This document shows positions 7,911-14,754 of a stretch of DNA of 48,061 bases, piece after piece. Positions within the stretch are counted from its first letter, which is position 1; each line of letters begins with the position of its first letter. The notes beneath the pieces are model-generated. The model was not told where the DNA came from and made no database searches. It saw only the letters and a program-made list of their open reading frames with translations. Both the position numbers and the translations under genes were made by a program. Source of the DNA: Candidatus Methylomirabilis sp. (GTDB lineage Bacteria > Methylomirabilota > Methylomirabilia > Methylomirabilales > Methylomirabilaceae); assembly GCA_002634395.1 (NCBI GenBank), contig NSJM01000014.1, positions 1 through 48,061 on the forward strand, in the 5' to 3' direction.

Positions 7911-8627
7911 ATGCCCCCCGTCAACCATCACTTGCCGGACTCCGCCATCAGGCGAAAATTTCAACAGCGACTACTGCGCTGGTATGCTCGCCATCAGCGC
8001 GATCTGCCTTGGCGGAAGACCTCTGACCCGTACAAGATCCTGGTCTCGGAGGTGATGTTGCAGCAGACTCAGGTTGATCGAGTCATTCCGAAGTACAAGG
8101 AGTTTCTCCGCAAATATCCCACGCTTGAAGGGCTGGCCAACGCCTCCGTGAACGACGTTGAAGCCATCTGGCGGCCGCTCGGCTACAACATCCGGCCGGT
8201 CCGCCTGCACACCATCGCTCGAGAGGCGGTGGATCGCCATAGCGGCAAGGTCCCAGACTCATTGGAGGAGCTCCAGGCGTTTAAGGGGATCGGTCGCTAC
8301 ACCGCCGGTGCGGTGATGAGCTTCGCTTTCCGCAAGGACGTTCCGATCCTCGATACCAACGTGAAAAGGTTGCTGCAGCGGATTTTCCTCGGTCCGATGA
8401 ACAGGAATGGCTCCAAGCCCGTGAAACATCTCTGGGACCTCTCGGCCGCTTTGATCCCCAAGGGCAAGGGGTACGACTTCAATCAGGCCATGATGGACTT
8501 CGGCGCGATCATCTGTACCGCCCGGAAGCCCAACTGCCGGATTTGCCCCATGCGGCCACTCTGTATCTCCTACCCGCGGGATAAGGAAACCAAGCCATGT
8601 CCGAAGCCACGCCGACCGTCGAGGTAG
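7911..8627 (+). CDS. mutY: A/G-specific adenine glycosylase MutY, short form
   Basis: About 238 residues from ATG 7911; an in-frame GTG at 7887 is an alternative, and neither has a Shine-Dalgarno. The open frame extends further left only through a palindromic repeat. HhH-GPD glycosylase landmarks: catalytic Glu in SEVMLQQTQ (about 47), helix-hairpin-helix FKGIGRYTAGAV, catalytic Asp in PILDTNVKR (about 148), and the iron-sulfur loop C-x6-C-x2-C-x5-C at about 202-218. It excises adenine opposite 8-oxoguanine. The protein ends shortly after the cluster, so the C-terminal 8-oxoG-recognition (Nudix-like) domain of standard MutY is missing. The next gene, overlapping by 31 bases, encodes a separate Nudix protein. 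Confidence 0.88.
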   Translation: MPPVNHHLPDSAIRRKFQQRLLRWYARHQRDLPWRKTSDPYKILVSEVMLQQTQVDRVIPKYKEFLRKYPTLEGLANASVNDVEAIWRPLGYNIRPVRLHTIAREAVDRHSGKVPDSLEELQAFKGIGRYTAGAVMSFAFRKDVPILDTNVKRLLQRIFLGPMNRNGSKPVKHLWDLSAALIPKGKGYDFNQAMMDFGAIICTARKPNCRICPMRPLCISYPRDKETKPCPKPRRPSR

Positions 8628-9010
8628 CGGCCGGCCTCATCGTCAGGGACGGAAGGATTCTCATCGCCCAGCGTTTGAACAACGCCCATCTGGGTGGGCT
8701 GTGGGAGTTTCCCGGCGGCAAGCGGCAAGCCAACGAGAGCTTCGAGACCTGCTTGAAAAGAGAGGTCATGGAAGAGCTGGGGCTGACCATCGCGGTCCAC
8801 GAGCAGGTCTCCTCCGCCGAGCACCACGACGCTGAACTCCAGATCCAACTTCGTTTCTATCGATGTACCGTTCTGGCCGGAGAGCCCCACCCTCTTGGGT
8901 GTGAAGCTTTTCGCTGGGTTACTCCGACCGAGATTAGTGCCTACTCGTTCCCTCCGGCCGACTTACCGCTGGTTCAACAAATCGCCTTGGGCCAGCGCCT
9001 CATCGCCTAG
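8597..9010 (+). CDS. mutT: MutT-like Nudix hydrolase
   Basis: 137 residues with a complete Nudix box: GKRQANE at about 40, then REVMEELGL (the G-x5-E-x7-REUxEExGU pattern), preceded by LWEFPGG. The residues needed for Mg-dependent pyrophosphohydrolysis are present, so it should be active. 8-oxo-dGTP is the likely substrate given its overlap with mutY: one gene would clean the nucleotide pool, the other repair the resulting mispairs. Its 3' end overlaps the convergent def gene by four bases. Because MutY here lacks its Nudix-like C-domain, physical partnership with this protein is possible but unproven. Confidence 0.85.
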   Translation: MSEATPTVEVAAGLIVRDGRILIAQRLNNAHLGGLWEFPGGKRQANESFETCLKREVMEELGLTIAVHEQVSSAEHHDAELQIQLRFYRCTVLAGEPHPLGCEAFRWVTPTEISAYSFPPADLPLVQQIALGQRLIA

Positions 9011-9537
9011 CGGCTCCAATAGCGGCTGTACTCGGAAAGGTAGGACAGGGTCTCAAGACTCGACATCCGGTCGATAAAAATCTTGCCCAACAGGTGGTCA
9101 CGTTCGTGTTGCAGTACCCGCGCATGGAACCCGCCGGCGATAAATTCAAGCGGCCGACCTTCCCGATCGAGCGCCTTCGCCCGTACCTGTTGGTACCGCG
9201 GTGTCTGTCCACGGAAATCAATCAGACTGAGGCACCCCTCCCAGTCGTTCTCCAGGTCTGGGGCAAGCGGCGTGACCTCCAGATTGATCAGGACCGTGAG
9301 TGGAATCTCCGGCGCGTCAGGATAGCGTCGGTTACCCGCGGCCTCAATGACGGCGATCTGCTTGGAGACATGGACCTGCGGTGCAGCAAGTCCGACACCT
9401 TCGTACTCCCGCATCGTCTCGATCATATCATCAATGAGGCGCTGAATCTCGGCCTCTCGAATCGTCTCCGGTCTGACGGGCGGCGCGACCTGCCGTAAGA
9501 CCGGATGCCCCAGACGCGCAACCTTCAGAATCGGCAA
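9007..9537 (-). CDS. def: Peptide deformylase
   Basis: 176 residues with all three deformylase motifs in order: GVGLAAPQV at about 48, EGCLSL at about 100 and QHERDHLLG at about 143. The Cys and two His ligands bind the Fe/Zn ion and the Glu is catalytic. It removes the formyl group from nascent proteins. The start is a TTG at 9537, six bases after GGAGG, the only well-placed site, so a rare TTG initiation codon is likely. The extended C-terminal helix is of the type 1 kind. The gene is convergent with mutT and lies 15 bases downstream of the cobalamin adenosyltransferase gene. Confidence 0.93.
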   Translation of the reverse strand: MPILKVARLGHPVLRQVAPPVRPETIREAEIQRLIDDMIETMREYEGVGLAAPQVHVSKQIAVIEAAGNRRYPDAPEIPLTVLINLEVTPLAPDLENDWEGCLSLIDFRGQTPRYQQVRAKALDREGRPLEFIAGGFHARVLQHERDHLLGKIFIDRMSSLETLSYLSEYSRYWSR

Positions 9538-9552
9538 TCTACGCCTCCGTTT

Positions 9553-10092
9553 CTACCATGGAATCTCTTCGATCCCCGCCTCACGATTGACCGCTCTGGC
9601 CAACGTGAAGAGGAGGTCGGAGAGCCGATTGATATAGGCAATGAGAACAGGCGCGAGCGGCTCATACTGGGATAGCGCGACCATGCGCCGCTCTGCCCGG
9701 CGGCAGACAGTCCTGGCCAAGTGGAGCAGTGCGCCGCCCTCTGAGCCGCCCGGCAGGATAAAAGCGCGCAGCGGAGCCAGTCTGGCGTCGTACCGGTCGA
9801 TGATCCCTTCCAGCTCTCGAACCCTTACTTCGTGGAGGCCTGCCTTCTCGGCCTTCTCCACATGGCCGGTCGGATCAGCAAGTTGCGCGCCGACAGCAAA
9901 CAGGTCGCGCTGGATCTGCAACAGGTCTTGCCTGATCGTCTCGTCCGCCAACTTGGTTCCAGTCCAACCCAGGACGGCGTTCAGTTCGTCCACCTCACCG
10001 CACGCCTCGACTCGAAGGGCGGATTTTAACACCCTCTTCCCCCCGACCAGCCCGGTCTCGCCTGTATCACCCTTTCGCGTATAGATCTTCAT
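9553..10092 (-). CDS. PduO-type cob(I)alamin adenosyltransferase
   Basis: 179 residues from ATG 10092 (MKIYTRKGDTGETGLV). ATP-binding N-terminal TRKGDTG, then VEACGEVDELNAVLG, and near the C-terminus ILPGGSEGGALLHLARTVCR and YINRLSDLLFTLAR are the standard motifs of the PduO/MMAB family. It transfers the adenosyl group of ATP to reduced cobalamin, making coenzyme B12. The gene is followed closely by def, probably by co-transcription without functional linkage. A candidate promoter lies 190 bases upstream (10281-10308) with two repeat elements in the leader; no cobalamin riboswitch was recognised there. Confidence 0.9.
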   Translation of the reverse strand: MKIYTRKGDTGETGLVGGKRVLKSALRVEACGEVDELNAVLGWTGTKLADETIRQDLLQIQRDLFAVGAQLADPTGHVEKAEKAGLHEVRVRELEGIIDRYDARLAPLRAFILPGGSEGGALLHLARTVCRRAERRMVALSQYEPLAPVLIAYINRLSDLLFTLARAVNREAGIEEIPW

Positions 10093-10129
10093 GGCGCCTG
10101 TGCAGCTATCAGCCCGCAGCACTCAGCCG

Positions 10130-10174
10130 TAGGTCGGGTTAGCGTAGCGTAACCCGGCAACTCGGCGAAACCTG
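10130..10174 (+). repeat. TAGGTCGGGTTAGCG palindromic repeat, copy 1
   Basis: TAGGTCGGGTTAGCGTAGCG then TAACCCGGCAACTCGGCG. The GGGTTA / TAACCC arms are complementary. Other copies occur at 37391-37428, 38282-38340 and 39142-39200. Confidence 0.65.
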
Positions 10175-10188
10175 TCGTCCTCTTGACG

Positions 10189-10240
10189 CAGGGGGGTCGG
10201 AGGGTTTCCATATGCCGTAGTGCGGACGTGCCGCATCAGG
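10189..10240 (+). repeat. Degenerate G-run repeat with GTAGTGCGG tail
   Basis: AGGGGGGTCGGAGGGTTTCC followed by GCCGTAGTGCGG matches the tail of the repeats at 1175-1341 and 32350-32420, here without the palindromic head. Confidence 0.45.
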
Positions 10241-10280
10241 TATTCCTCTTGAGAAGCCATTCTTCCACAATGTCAGCGCT

Positions 10281-10308
10281 ATTATAGTCTATGCCGCGAA
10301 TGGGACAA
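10281..10308 (-). promoter_or_regulatory. Candidate promoter for the cobalamin adenosyltransferase-def pair
   Basis: Minus strand TTGTCC (10303-10308), 16-base spacer, perfect TATAAT (10281-10286). The remaining 10093-10410 gap holds two repeats (10130-10174, 10189-10240) and otherwise nothing recognised. Confidence 0.45.
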
Positions 10309-10410
10309 AACGGTTCTTATGCGGTGTCCTATACTGTTCTGAGGGAAAACACGGATAGGCAAGATGGGAATGTGGGCGCGTGAATGCCCGGACAGGAAAG
10401 AAATTGGGAC

Positions 10411-10896
10411 TTAGGCAGCTCTGCTGGGTCGCGCCTTGGTTGCTCGCACGACGAGATCGACGTCGCAGTCCAGGACATGAAGGAGGGAGAGTAGTTGGTC
10501 TATCGTCTTTCGATAGTTGGTTTGATCCAGGAGGCGGTACAACTGCGTGGCAGACGTTCCCAACCGGCGGATAATCTCCCGTTTCGAAAGGGGGCTGGCC
10601 TGAACCCGCTGTTGGGCTTCGATGGTGAGCTTGTACAGGAGTACATCCCGCAAGTAGCCAGGGTCCTGGTTGTATTCCAGAACCTGCTCCAGGTGCACTG
10701 TGCCCTCCCGCCCAGACGTAAGAATATACGTGAACCCTTCCCGATTCAGTTCCGGGTCTACGAAGACCCGCTCAAGGGTGTCCTGGACAGTAGGCTGGGG
10801 GTCGAGTTTGGCGTAGGGGAAGACCAACGTCCTGGTCGAGGTTGTGACCTCAAATACTTTCTTACGGTTGTTGCCGGCGACCGCTCGGATCTTCAT
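10411..10896 (-). CDS. HTH protein, probable antitoxin partner of DUF4160
   Basis: 161 residues from ATG 10896, chosen because it overlaps the stop of the upstream DUF4160 gene in an ATGA. The N-terminal 90 residues form a beta-rich region (VFEVTTSTRTLVFPYAKLDP). The C-terminal part (about 100-150) reads as a helix-turn-helix: SKREIIRRLGTSATQLYRLL then IDQLLSLLHVLDCDVDLVV, like Cro/C1-type regulators. A DUF4160 protein coupled to an HTH protein is a common small module regarded as a type II toxin-antitoxin-like pair. The HTH subunit probably binds the perfect inverted repeat in the promoter at 11095-11114. The exact family is not certain. Confidence 0.65.
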   Translation of the reverse strand: MKIRAVAGNNRKKVFEVTTSTRTLVFPYAKLDPQPTVQDTLERVFVDPELNREGFTYILTSGREGTVHLEQVLEYNQDPGYLRDVLLYKLTIEAQQRVQASPLSKREIIRRLGTSATQLYRLLDQTNYRKTIDQLLSLLHVLDCDVDLVVRATKARPSRAA

Positions 10897-11087
10897 AGCC
10901 ATCCCTCAGACTCCAGTTCTCCAATGAGCTCGATAACCGTGCGGGGCGCCTTACCTTTCATCGATTGCTGGTTCTCAAGGTCCCACGTTACGATGAACTT
11001 CCCGTCGCGATAGACATGCACGTGCCGAGGCGTGTGGTCCCCTTTCCACGTCACGAACACGTAGCCACCTCGCCGGACCTTTCCCAT
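10893..11087 (-). CDS. DUF4160 domain protein, putative toxin
   Basis: 64 residues with the DUF4160 signature: TWKGDHTPRHVHVYRDGKFI (a D/H-P-x-H-x-H pattern) followed by VTWDLENQ and a C-terminal helix. These small proteins are usually encoded just before a DNA-binding partner, as here. Their biochemical activity is not established. The ATG at 11087 coincides with the predicted transcription start (-10 at 11094-11099), so the mRNA would be nearly leaderless; no Shine-Dalgarno is present. If the left-pointing block is a cassette array, this would be the cassette following the GIY-YIG one. Confidence 0.75.
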   Translation of the reverse strand: MGKVRRGGYVFVTWKGDHTPRHVHVYRDGKFIVTWDLENQQSMKGKAPRTVIELIGELESEGWL

Positions 11088-11093
11088 TTGATA

Positions 11094-11122
11094 TTGTTAC
11101 CACACACGGTAACACTTGTCAA
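11094..11122 (-). promoter_or_regulatory. Promoter with embedded operator for DUF4160-HTH
   Basis: Minus strand consensus TTGACA (11117-11122), 17-base spacer, TAACAA (11094-11099). TGTTACC and GGTAACA (11095-11101 and 11108-11114) form a perfect 7-bp inverted repeat, six bases apart, covering the spacer and -10, as expected for autorepression by the antitoxin. Confidence 0.75.
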
Positions 11123-11147
11123 GCGCATCCGGCATGAAGCCTTGCGC

Positions 11148-11228
11148 ATCTAATGTCCGCGATGACGCACACGAGTAAGCGTGCGAAGTGGCACTTACGA
11201 AGTGTTGCCATCGATCCTGCGGTTAGGC
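11148..11228 (-). other. attC-like recombination site (degenerate)
   Basis: Read on the minus strand: R''-like GCCTAAC (11222-11228) lies just after the stop of the GIY-YIG gene, and R'-like ATTAGAT (11148-11154) at the other end has A for the invariant first G. Between them CGATGGCAACAC pairs with GTGTGCGTCATCG, and further in GTAAG pairs with CTTAC, with bulges, making an 81-bp imperfect palindrome. Size and layout fit integron attC sites, but the R' mismatch makes it degenerate. Confidence 0.45.
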
Positions 11229-11241
11229 AGTGTGTGGCGGC

Positions 11242-12066
11242 TCACGGGGCTGATGCTAGCTCGCTGATGCTTACGCCGAACGCATCCTCGACAAATCGCA
11301 GAGTGCGCGGCTGCCTGGACAGAGCTGCCACGACAAGTTGTGTGGTGAAGAGACCAGCCCTGCGACGGAATTGTGCTTCGGCGGCGGGGACCGCTCGAAT
11401 CCACTCAATGGGTACGACGTATTCCGAGCGCGCAGCATCCGCGGCATGGCGTAGCAACCCTGGCTGAGTGAGCATACTGGCCAAGAGTGCGCACCCTTTG
11501 TAGCGGAAATCTGAGACGGGCATCACAGCACTTTCTACCCTACCAACACCAACGTACCCTCGTTTCTTCACGTAGCGTACGACGATCTCGCCGACGGGCA
11601 GGCGGCTCAACTGGTCGCTCCACTTGCGCCCTCCGCCAGCGGCGAGGAAGCTGTACTTTCGACAGTCTTCCCAACTGCGCGTGGGTCCCTCGCCGACGTT
11701 GACAAAGTGGGCCGCAGTCTCAGTATCGAAGCCCGGCAGATCTTGGTGGAGGCTTTCTGGGGGGCGGACACACTCGCTCATCGAGCCACTGATCTCGTTC
11801 GTAAGCTGTGGCTGGAGAACCCAAATTAGTGCAGCTTCGACGATAAGTGCTTCCCGCTCGGTCAGACCAGTGGCGATAACTTTGACCAACGGCTTGAGGC
11901 CAGCTTTGCGAATGGCTGCGATCATTCGCTTCTTCTGGCCCGTACCCGACTTGAGGTGGGAGTATTTCCGCGGCCCCCGGCCCTTTCCGACATAGAAGAG
12001 GCGATAGCTGCGAGGATCGTAGTAACCGTAAACGTAATATTTGGCGTCGGTTGTCACGTGTACCAT
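11242..12066 (-). CDS. GIY-YIG nuclease family protein
   Basis: 274 residues. The N-terminal 95 residues are a LEM-3-like GIY-YIG domain: YYVYGYYDPRSYRLFYVGKG (the YVY and YVGKG elements), a basic helix with KKRMIAAIR, and EREALIVEAALIWVL supplying the catalytic Glu. The C-terminal 180 residues are a separate domain with a hydrophobic core (GEIVVRYVKKRGYVGVGRV, PIEWIRAVP), similar to small ligand-binding domains found beside nucleases. ATG 12066 starts 4 bases after the R' element of an attC-like site, and the stop lies 14 bases before a second one, so the gene looks like a single-gene integron cassette. Target and role are unknown; defence is possible. Confidence 0.75.
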   Translation of the reverse strand: MVHVTTDAKYYVYGYYDPRSYRLFYVGKGRGPRKYSHLKSGTGQKKRMIAAIRKAGLKPLVKVIATGLTEREALIVEAALIWVLQPQLTNEISGSMSECVRPPESLHQDLPGFDTETAAHFVNVGEGPTRSWEDCRKYSFLAAGGGRKWSDQLSRLPVGEIVVRYVKKRGYVGVGRVESAVMPVSDFRYKGCALLASMLTQPGLLRHAADAARSEYVVPIEWIRAVPAAEAQFRRRAGLFTTQLVVAALSRQPRTLRFVEDAFGVSISELASAP

Positions 12067-12069
12067 GCT

Positions 12070-12127
12070 GTCTAACGTTAATCTCAGCCGTCGCTATCGG
12101 CGATCGGTCTGAACCGAATGGGTAGAC
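12070..12127 (-). other. attC-like recombination site
   Basis: 58 bp between vapC and the GIY-YIG gene. On the minus strand R'' is GTCTACC (12121-12127) and R' is GTTAGAC (12070-12076), a perfect GTTRRRY core. The arms TCAGACCGATCGC and GCGACGGCTGA pair completely except for two bulged A residues, like the extrahelical bases of real attC hairpins, with CGATA as terminal loop and unpaired spacers next to the R boxes. No integrase gene is in the window. Confidence 0.6.
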
Positions 12128-12132
12128 ACCTT

Positions 12133-12537
12133 TCACGTTGAAATGAACGTGTTCAGTGAAACAGCGGTGTCAGGAAACTCCGCCAGTATCTGGGCGTCCG
12201 ATGTCACAAGCGGGATGTTCAGATGCTCGGCCAATGCGATGAATTCGCAGTCGTACGCGGAACATCGAGAACACGATACCAGGCTCAATACTTGCCCGGA
12301 TTCCACGTGGTACTCTTCTCCTTGAAAAAGCAGTTCGGCTTCTGTCATTAACTGGAGTGCGTCGGTGAGCACGAGTGTCCCCTGCCGGATGTAGTAGGCG
12401 AGTACGTTTCGGAACTCACTCCGCCATAGAATAGGGGCTACCCATACCGGATCTTTCTGAAGTACCGCGCGCGCCTGGGGTGTTTTCTCTCCTCCAAGCA
12501 GCAGGTAGGCGATCACGTTGGTGCCGACGACAATCAC
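12133..12537 (-). CDS. vapC: VapC-like PIN domain protein with mutated active site
   Basis: 134 residues, typical PIN-domain length. The usual acidic quartet is only partly present: the first Asp is Gly (MIVVGTNVI, codon GGC at position 5 instead of GAC), while E41 (SEFRNVL), D96 (SAYDCEFIALAE) and D114 (VTSDAQIL) are kept. VapC toxins are Mg-dependent RNases and the first Asp is a metal ligand, so activity may be lost or reduced. The start is GTG at 12537, overlapping the vapB stop by four bases. An attC-like site begins directly after the stop. It may be an inactivated toxin retained with its antitoxin. Confidence 0.82.
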   Translation of the reverse strand: MIVVGTNVIAYLLLGGEKTPQARAVLQKDPVWVAPILWRSEFRNVLAYYIRQGTLVLTDALQLMTEAELLFQGEEYHVESGQVLSLVSCSRCSAYDCEFIALAEHLNIPLVTSDAQILAEFPDTAVSLNTFIST

Positions 12538-12776
12538 GGACGCCCCGCAGATTTCGCGGACCGAAGGATCTTCTCGGTCAGCGGAGGCAGGGCCATTTTC
12601 TCCCTCAGAGCGTCCACCTGCGCGAGGAAGGCACCCGGCTCGATGCGCCTGCTCAGCAAGGATCGCTCAAGGCATACGATCACTTCTCGATTCATGCTGC
12701 GACGATGCTCGGACGCACTTTGCTTCAATCGCTGGTAGAGTTTGTCCGGAATGCCCTTGATGGTGAGATTAGGCAT
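12534..12776 (-). CDS. vapB: FitA/VapB-type ribbon-helix-helix antitoxin
   Basis: 80 residues. The N-terminal MPNLTIKGIPDKLYQRLKQS, then EHRRSMNREVIVCLERSL, is an Arc/FitA-like ribbon-helix-helix DNA-binding domain. The basic, less ordered tail (AFLAQVDALREKM) would wrap the VapC toxin. GGGGGAG lies six bases before ATG 12776, and the gene is coupled to vapC by a four-base overlap. A possible promoter further up on the minus strand is TTGACG at about 12845-12850 with TGTGAT 17 bases on. Repression of its own operon is the expected regulation. Confidence 0.85.
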   Translation of the reverse strand: MPNLTIKGIPDKLYQRLKQSASEHRRSMNREVIVCLERSLLSRRIEPGAFLAQVDALREKMALPPLTEKILRSAKSAGRP

Positions 12777-12898
12777 TGTAACTCCCCCGATTTCGCTTCC
12801 AATATGCTACCGTTACGGAACCATCACACTTGGTAGTCATCCACACGTCAAGTGCCTAGTGCAGTGCGGCCAGCGCTTCTTTGCATTGATTCCGAGAT

Positions 12899-12991
12899 CG
12901 TCATTTCCGCGAAGCTTATCCACGCATGTTTTAGGCGGGGAGCGGGAATCCATCGCTGCAAGACTGGATTCCGGGTCAAGCCCGGAATGAC
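12899..12991. repeat. GTCATTYCCG / CCCGGAATGAC palindromic repeat
   Basis: CGTCATTTCCGCGAAGC at one end and GGTCAAGCCCGGAATGAC at the other, with internal GGGAATCC / GGATTCC arms. It belongs to the same general family as the mobile element at 37600-37723. The gap 12777-13145 otherwise shows nothing recognisable. Confidence 0.55.
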
Positions 12992-13145
12992 AATCAATGT
13001 AAAGGGACTAATGGCGCGTTGCATGGGGATTATCTGAGGGGAGACAGGAATGATAAATTAAGAGGCCTTCACGGTGGCTATGACCGGGGTGCGCCGTTGC
13101 CACTGATCGAGCTCAGCGTGGGGCCGGTCCGGCTGAAGGCTGGGA

Positions 13146-13763
13146 TTACTCCTGGAGGGTGTGCAACTGTTCGAGGGACGCGTTGTCTTCGCCGTCGAGA
13201 TTCAGGGCCGCCATGAATTCCCCGATGGCCAAGTCGCGAATTCCCGACCGCTTGTAGGCAAGTCCAAGGTGAAAGTGAGAGGAGGCATCGTCCGGATTCT
13301 CGGACACCACCTGTGAGAATTCCCGGATCGCGTCGTGCCACATCCGTTTCCGCTCATAGATGATGCCAAGGTGGTAATGTACGATCATATGGGTGGGGTC
13401 CGCGTCCAGCACCTTCCCGAAGCTCTGTATGGCCAGGTCCAGCTTACCCAGATGGAAGTAGCACCTCGCTATCCGATAGTGGGCCCAAGGATTAGTGGAA
13501 TCCAGGGCTAAGACTTTTTTGGCGGCGTCAATAGCGGCGTGGAACATGCACCGCCCGTAATACCAGAGGCTGAGTTGAAAGTGGGCATCGAGGCGCTTGG
13601 GATCCAGAATGATCACCCGTTGCATCTCACCAATCGCTTCCTTCACCCGCCTTGCCTGATGATATTCCAGCGCAAGCTGATACCGGGCCTCGAGGTTCTC
13701 AGGATCCTGCTCGATGGCTTTGCGATATGCCTCAAGGACTGTTGGGACTATTTCGTCTTGCAT
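13146..13763 (-). CDS. Tetratricopeptide repeat protein
   Basis: 205 residues from ATG 13763, which has GAAGGAAG eight bases upstream; an upstream in-frame ATG (13793) has none. Almost the whole chain is TPR: about five consecutive 34-residue units, each with the A-x-x-L-G/A-x-x-Y ... A-I-x-x-F pattern (for example ARYQLALEYHQARRVKEAIG, AHYRIARCYFHLGKLDLAIQ, VHYHLGIIYERKRMWHDAIR). No signal peptide and no other domain. It will act as a protein-interaction scaffold in the cytoplasm; the partner cannot be told from context. It is separated by about 120 bases from mscS and is probably transcribed on its own. Confidence 0.85.
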   Translation of the reverse strand: MQDEIVPTVLEAYRKAIEQDPENLEARYQLALEYHQARRVKEAIGEMQRVIILDPKRLDAHFQLSLWYYGRCMFHAAIDAAKKVLALDSTNPWAHYRIARCYFHLGKLDLAIQSFGKVLDADPTHMIVHYHLGIIYERKRMWHDAIREFSQVVSENPDDASSHFHLGLAYKRSGIRDLAIGEFMAALNLDGEDNASLEQLHTLQE

Positions 13764-13881
13764 ATCAGTCTTCCTTCTCGTCAGTACAGCCACACAGCTA
13801 TTTTACGTCCGGTCTTCACGGCGGTCAAGGTGTCTCAAAGAAGTTTGTCAGTAGTCAGCCTGTCAGCCGATAGCCGGCAGT

Positions 13882-14754
13882 TCATAACTGCTCTTTTGGA
13901 GGGAGGCTCTCGATTCGTGTCAGGTGCACCTGTGTAGGATAGGGGACCTCGATCCCTTCCTTCTCAAAGGTCGCTTTAACCCGCCCTCTAAACTCCCGCG
14001 CTACCTCCCATTGTCTCTGAGGCAGGGTCTTCACTAGTACCTTGATAATAACCTGGGACTCGCCGAATGACTCAATGCCGAGGACTTCCGGCGGTTCCAG
14101 GATCAGCGGACCTATCCGCTCATTCTCAGCCAGCTCCTGCCCGATCCGCTGCAGCACCCCGATCACCCGATCGATGTCCTCGTGGTAGGCCACACCGATG
14201 TCCAGGGCCACCCGCGACCACTCCTTTGTCAGGTTCGAGACGACCTTAAGCTCGCTGTTCGGGATGAAGTGCACCGCACCACTGTTGAAATCCCGCAAGC
14301 TCGTCACGCGCAGGTCGAGGCGCTCTACGTGGCCACTGATGTCGCCCGCCTTGATTACGTCGCCCACCGCAAACTGTCCTTCAAGGATGATGAAAAATCC
14401 GGCGATGACATCCTTGATCAGGCTCTGAGCGCCGAAGCCGACGGCCAGCCCCACCACGCCCGCGCCGGCGATGATGGGCGTGATGTCCAGCCCGATCTCC
14501 TGAAGTCCCATCATCGTGGCGATCATCACGACCACCGTTGTCCCGACGGTCTTGACGATACCGGCCAGCGTCAGGGCGCGCTTTTCCCGCTCACTGACCT
14601 GGCCAGCCCCTTCCACCGCTACGGCTCGGGCAACCCGATCCGAGGCCAGCCTGAGGAGGCGAACCAGCGCCAAGCTCCCCGCTACAATAATCGCCAGGCG
14701 TACTCCACCGGTCCGCAGCCATTGGAGGAGCTCTTCAAGCACCCTTGCGTTCAT
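13882..14754 (-). CDS. MscS family mechanosensitive channel
   Basis: 290 residues from ATG 14754, overlapping the GH57 stop in an ATGA. Three hydrophobic segments (about 15-35, 65-85, 95-130) are followed by the pore helix AGAGVVGLAVGFGAQSLIKD and the beta domain VGDVIKAGDISGHVERLDLR with FIPNSELKVVSN, all characteristic of the small-conductance channel core. It should open under membrane tension and release solutes during hypo-osmotic shock. Its position as last gene of the glgB-GH57-mscS coupled operon is odd, since the other two act on storage polysaccharide; a link between glycogen turnover and osmotic load is conceivable. Confidence 0.9.
   Translation of the reverse strand: MNARVLEELLQWLRTGGVRLAIIVAGSLALVRLLRLASDRVARAVAVEGAGQVSEREKRALTLAGIVKTVGTTVVVMIATMMGLQEIGLDITPIIAGAGVVGLAVGFGAQSLIKDVIAGFFIILEGQFAVGDVIKAGDISGHVERLDLRVTSLRDFNSGAVHFIPNSELKVVSNLTKEWSRVALDIGVAYHEDIDRVIGVLQRIGQELAENERIGPLILEPPEVLGIESFGESQVIIKVLVKTLPQRQWEVAREFRGRVKATFEKEGIEVPYPTQVHLTRIESLPPKEQL

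Noticed and set aside
10130-10174. TAGGTCGGGTTAGCG repeat as an attC site
   Set aside because: Although it contains GTTAGCG and TAACCC, the arms are short, perfect and occur in both orientations at many places, unlike cassette-specific attC hairpins.
10093-10280. Cobalamin riboswitch before the adenosyltransferase gene
   Set aside because: No B12-box-like sequence was found; the leader is mostly repeat sequence.
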